A stretch of DNA of 5,433 nucleotides from JAUVKT01 sp964634565 (GTDB taxonomy: Bacteria; Bacteroidota; Bacteroidia; Bacteroidales; VadinHA17). Both the position numbers and the translations under genes were made by a program. The notes under the pieces are model-generated. The model did not search any database and had not been told where the DNA came from. It was given only the letters and a program-made list of their open reading frames with translations. This document shows, in pieces, positions 5,425-5,433 of the stretch. Each line of letters starts with the position of its first letter. Position 1 is the first letter of the stretch. Location of the stretch: the NCBI GenBank assembly GCA_964634565.1, contig CAZWLP010000118.1:1-5433 (forward strand), in the 5' to 3' direction.

Positions 5425-5433
5425 GTGAAAACT
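5425..5433 (+). CDS. Start of next gene (Met-Lys-Thr...), cut by window end
   Basis: Only GTG-AAA-ACT is visible. The perfect AGGAGG upstream, the short 32-base gap from the M14 stop and the same GTG-AAA opening as the M14 gene make a real start likely. A Met-Lys-Thr beginning would suit another signal peptide. A second M14-type protein is a reasonable guess, since tandem copies are plausible here, but nothing in the nine bases shows the product. Confidence 0.6.

Noticed and set aside
1..5433. tRNA, rRNA, CRISPR array, insertion sequence, riboswitch or phage-defence system.
   Set aside because: No direct repeat arrays, transposase motifs, tRNA-like cloverleaf or defence-gene motifs were seen on either strand by reading.

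Overview
The window is AT-rich bacterial DNA that looks like Bacteroidota, probably a Bacteroidales-type genome. The grounds are indirect. The proteins resemble families I know from that phylum: a small cold-shock protein with a long basic N-terminal tail, and secreted proteins of the SH3 and M14 types. Leaders are A/T-rich with few Shine-Dalgarno sites, and there is a good match to the Bacteroidota promoter (TTTG, 19 bases, TAnnTTTG). No mobile element, CRISPR array, tRNA or rRNA was seen.

Layout. Bases 1-411 (+) are the C-terminal two thirds of a class I SAM-dependent O-methyltransferase whose start lies outside the window. Facing it on the minus strand is a probable two-gene operon: a nitronate-monooxygenase-like FMN enzyme (2018-930), then 23 bases later a cold-shock-domain protein (906-454), with a well-formed promoter at 2113-2143. 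A 69-residue unrecognised protein lies further upstream on the same strand (2419-2210). The gap between it and the enzyme holds a 43-codon plus-strand open frame with no proper start.

From 2567 onward everything reads on the plus strand. First comes an exported protein with a bacterial SH3 domain and a BamE-like C-terminal part (2567-3139). The next 330 bases hold no intact gene, but they contain a recognisable decayed fragment of a calcineurin-like metallophosphoesterase (about 3146-3289). Then comes a secreted M14 carboxypeptidase-fold protein (3470-5392). It starts at GTG behind a Shine-Dalgarno site. The last nine bases begin another gene with the same GTG-AAA start behind a perfect AGGAGG, probably a co-transcribed partner.

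Main point of interest: the M14 protein keeps the family fold signatures (NPDG, DINRNF, the C-terminal HPEFGKVEIGG block and a terminal beta domain), but all the catalytic positions I can align are altered. The zinc motif HxxE reads ExxH, the third zinc His is Gly, and the catalytic Glu is Pro. It is either a pseudopeptidase or an enzyme with a rearranged metal site. The downstream gene may be its active partner, which is inference. The other genes share no evident pathway.
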